NCBI GenBank assembly: GCA_009784085.1 | Contig: WRCJ01000080.1 | Location: 1-6,791 of the forward strand | Reading direction: 5' to 3' | Length of the DNA stretch: 6,791 nt | DNA from: Oscillospiraceae bacterium | GTDB lineage: Bacteria > Bacillota > Clostridia > Oscillospirales > UBA929 | Part shown: piece by piece, positions 5,001 through 6,791 of the stretch | Layout: every line of letters starts with the position of its first letter | Position numbering within the stretch: position 1 is the stretch's first letter | Translations under genes and position numbers: made by a program | Notes under the pieces: generated by a model | What the model was told of the DNA's origin: nothing | Seen by the model: only the letters and a program-made list of their open reading frames with translations | Databases searched by the model: none

Positions 5001-5966
5001 TCAAAGCGCCGGTGGGGCATTGTCCGTGTTCGCAATTTCCATGAGCCGCCGCAACCGGTGGTTCAGCCCGGATCGGCCTATGGGCGGCGCAAACCGTGCG
5101 CACAGCTCGCCCAACGGCTCCTCGGGGTGCAATAGCCGCAACTCGGCGGTTTCACGCAGCGCGGGGGACAAAGAGTTCCATAAGGCGCCGCCGCGTAGAC
5201 GCTCAATGGCTTCGGTCTGCCGCATGGCCGCCGCCACGGTTTTGGAAAGATTGGCCGTTTCGCAATTGACCTTCCGGTTGACGCAGTTGCGCAGATTCTT
5301 TTCCACCTTGGCTTCCATCAGGCGCAACGCGGCGCCGGGCGCGCCGATCATGGTCAGGAAATCTTCGATTTGTTCGCTGGCTTTGAGGTACAAAACGGTG
5401 TGGCCCGCCCTGGACGATGTCTTGGGCGTCAAATTCACCTCGCGCATCAATGCGTATACCTCCCGCCCGAGGCTCAGGTGCGGCGTGCTGATTTCCATGT
5501 GATATGTTTTTTCGGGGTCGATGACGGATCCGCCGGTGAGGAAAGCCCCCCTGAGGAAGGAAGCCGGACAGCATTCGATATCCAATACGGCGTTGTTGAG
5601 ATGCAACGCCACACTCGAAGAGGCGTCATAGCCAAACGCCTCGTAACACGCGCGCAGTTTATCCGGGCTAGACAGTGACAGTACCTGCCGGGTGTCCGAG
5701 GCGATGCCCGAAGGAGCGTTGCCCGCAGGAGCGTTGCCCGCAGGGACGTTACCCGCAGGGGCGTTATCAAACGCAAACGCGAAAACATGCTCCAGCAAGT
5801 GTGGCAAACGCGACAAGACGGCCGCGCTTTTGGTGACTACCCGTATCTCATCCGCACGAAAAACATGCCCAAACAACAATGCGCCATAGACCTCGGCGCG
5901 GGCGCAACAGAGCCTTCCGTACGGTAGGCGGCACAACTCGTCTTTTGTCCGAGAGGAAAAGGACAT
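5001..5966 (-). CDS. whiA: Sporulation/cell-division regulator WhiA
   Basis: WhiA is a DNA-binding protein of Gram-positive bacteria. It acts in sporulation-septation in Streptomyces and in cell division and chromosome segregation in Bacillus. The 321-residue product opens with the family start MSFSSRTKDEL. It carries a LAGLIDADG-like domain (FLRGAFLTGGSV at about residues 137-148), the conserved NRKVNCETANLSKT (about 230-243) with AAMRQ, and a C-terminal helix-turn-helix (LRETAELRLL, then IGRSGLNHRLRRL, about 270-308). ATG 5966 was chosen over the in-frame GTG at 5978 because MSFS is the family N-terminus; neither has a strong RBS, so translation may be coupled to the upstream gene, whose stop is 20 bases away. 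Residues about 68-87 are a pentapeptide repeat (NAPAG/NVPAG) in the N-terminal half, unusual for WhiA. The usual rapZ and yvcK neighbours are not visible. Confidence 0.96.
   Translation of the reverse strand: MSFSSRTKDELCRLPYGRLCCARAEVYGALLFGHVFRADEIRVVTKSAAVLSRLPHLLEHVFAFAFDNAPAGNVPAGNAPAGNAPSGIASDTRQVLSLSSPDKLRACYEAFGYDASSSVALHLNNAVLDIECCPASFLRGAFLTGGSVIDPEKTYHMEISTPHLSLGREVYALMREVNLTPKTSSRAGHTVLYLKASEQIEDFLTMIGAPGAALRLMEAKVEKNLRNCVNRKVNCETANLSKTVAAAMRQTEAIERLRGGALWNSLSPALRETAELRLLHPEEPLGELCARFAPPIGRSGLNHRLRRLMEIANTDNAPPAL
5698..5766 (-). repeat. 15-bp tandem repeat inside whiA
   Basis: Two identical 15-bp units (5713-5727 and 5728-5742, GGAGCGTTGCCCGCA on the plus strand) are followed by a diverged copy (5743-5757) and a partial one (5758-5766). 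An older copy matching 11 of 15 bases lies at 5698-5712. The period is five codons, so the frame is preserved and the product reads as NAPAG-like pentapeptides. Confidence 0.92.
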
Positions 5967-5986
5967 ATCATCAACCACGCAACCAC

Positions 5987-6791
5987 TTAATTGTCAGATG
6001 TCGGGGGTTCTTGTTCATTGAACCTTACCAGATCCGCCGACTCGAAAGAACCGTCCCCAGGCGTCAGGAGGGGATAGAGATCGGCCATGGAATACCATGG
6101 CGACAGGGCGGGCTTCAACCTGTTTTGCAGAATGTAGATCTCCTGCGTCGGCATAGGGGACTGGGCGAGCATGAAGACGACGTCGCCTGTGTCCTCATTC
6201 ACCGCCGTGTCGACCACCATGACGGCCCCGGAGCTTTTGTTGATAAACACATCGCCCTGCCGCATGTCCGACGCCGGAACCAAATCCATCAGCAGCATCG
6301 ACTGGGTGTTGCAGTAAATAAAGAGGGTGGCCAGATAATGCAACAAGGCGTCGTAATCCGGCGGGTCAGACGGATCGCCTTTACTGACCCACTCGACATC
6401 GCTGCCGTCCACTTCGACGCGGTATCCTTCGCACCATTTAGAAAACGGAAACGTAAAGCCGGACAAGAAGTGGTAGACGATCAACTCGGTTTGCCCAGAG
6501 GCGTACAAGTACTCCGCGCGTAGCCGCACCATCGCGCGCGGCCCCTGTTGCAGCGGCGTCCTATCAATACTCAGCGAGACGACAGCCGCCTGCGGCGCGT
6601 CGCCCCTCTCCGTCCCATCATAAAAAAGCACCCGTGAACCGTCCCCCTTGAGGGGGAGGGCCCGCAGATAGGCGCCGAAAGAGCCGGCGTCCGCTTCGGT
6701 GCGGACATAACCATGCGGCGGGTGAAAGCGGGTCTGGAGCGTGGCGCCCGTCGGCACCTTGATGGGCGGCGGCGTCGGTGTGGGAGGGGTC
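5987..6791 (-). CDS. DUF4846-type exported protein, 5' end beyond the window
   Basis: The frame is open to the window edge. Residues ahead of the GTG at 6757 read TPPTPTPPPIK, a Thr/Pro linker, so the true start and a probable signal peptide lie to the right. The visible 268 codons match the DUF4846 pattern: TLQTRFHPPHGYVR, SFGAYLRALPLK, VLFYDGT, a stretch rich in LQQGPRAMVRLRAEYLYASG, FLSGFTFPFSKWCEGYRVEV, GDVFINKSSGAVMVVD and FMLAQSPMPTQEIYIL. The family is widespread in Bacteroidota and Bacillota and has no established activity. By memory the family usually reads GHAVIVVD where this protein has SGAVMVVD, so a commonly conserved histidine seems absent. Its TAA at 5987-5989 is 20 bases before the whiA ATG, pointing to a shared transcript and possible translational coupling. 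Confidence 0.85.
   Translation of the reverse strand, partial: TPPTPTPPPIKVPTGATLQTRFHPPHGYVRTEADAGSFGAYLRALPLKGDGSRVLFYDGTERGDAPQAAVVSLSIDRTPLQQGPRAMVRLRAEYLYASGQTELIVYHFLSGFTFPFSKWCEGYRVEVDGSDVEWVSKGDPSDPPDYDALLHYLATLFIYCNTQSMLLMDLVPASDMRQGDVFINKSSGAVMVVDTAVNEDTGDVVFMLAQSPMPTQEIYILQNRLKPALSPWYSMADLYPLLTPGDGSFESADLVRFNEQEPPTSDN

Noticed and set aside
5879..6523. 214-codon plus-strand frame opposite whiA and the DUF4846 gene
   Set aside because: No recognisable domain and no RBS; it is antisense to two well-supported genes.

Overview
The window reads as chromosomal DNA from a high-GC member of the Bacillota (Clostridia-like), probably flagellated. The evidence is a FliK-like hook-length protein of the clostridial type, WhiA, MscL, strong AGGAGG-type ribosome binding sites, a TTGACA/TATAAT promoter and Firmicutes-style rho-independent terminators. 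Composition is uneven. A hand count gives 48 G/C of 60 at 1261-1320 but only 18 of 60 at 2461-2520.

Layout. 1-142 is a non-coding 39-bp tandem array, cut by the left edge. 152-190 is a bidirectional-looking terminator hairpin directly in front of the RBS of a plus-strand FliK-like gene (212-2155), whose centre is a large Ala/Thr/Pro/Gly repeat expansion. 2156-2310 is a GC-rich intergenic stretch made of short repeats, followed by a textbook terminator (2320-2350). An AT-richer island of about 1.4 kb (about 2400-3780) follows. It has its own canonical promoter (2579-2608), a structured leader of about 195 nt, and a two-gene operon for small exported proteins (2811-3269 and 3292-3741) with no assignable function. 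This is the best candidate here for something undescribed. A hairpin at 3785-3823 separates it from the convergent genes on the right.

The right half is one minus-strand run, in transcription order: a partial DUF4846-type exported protein (6791-5987), whiA (5966-5001), mscL (4949-4497) and a zinc-ribbon/DUF4190 membrane protein (4467-3859). Gaps are about 20-50 nt with no convincing internal terminator, so co-transcription is likely. The usual rapZ-yvcK partners of whiA are not seen; a DUF4846 gene sits in the upstream position instead.

A recurring theme is short tandem expansion: the 39-bp array, the FliK-like linker, a 15-bp array inside whiA, an 8-residue array in the DUF4190 protein, and a 12-bp duplication across the mscL stop codon. 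Those inside genes keep the reading frame. No tRNA, rRNA, CRISPR array, transposase or integrase gene was seen.
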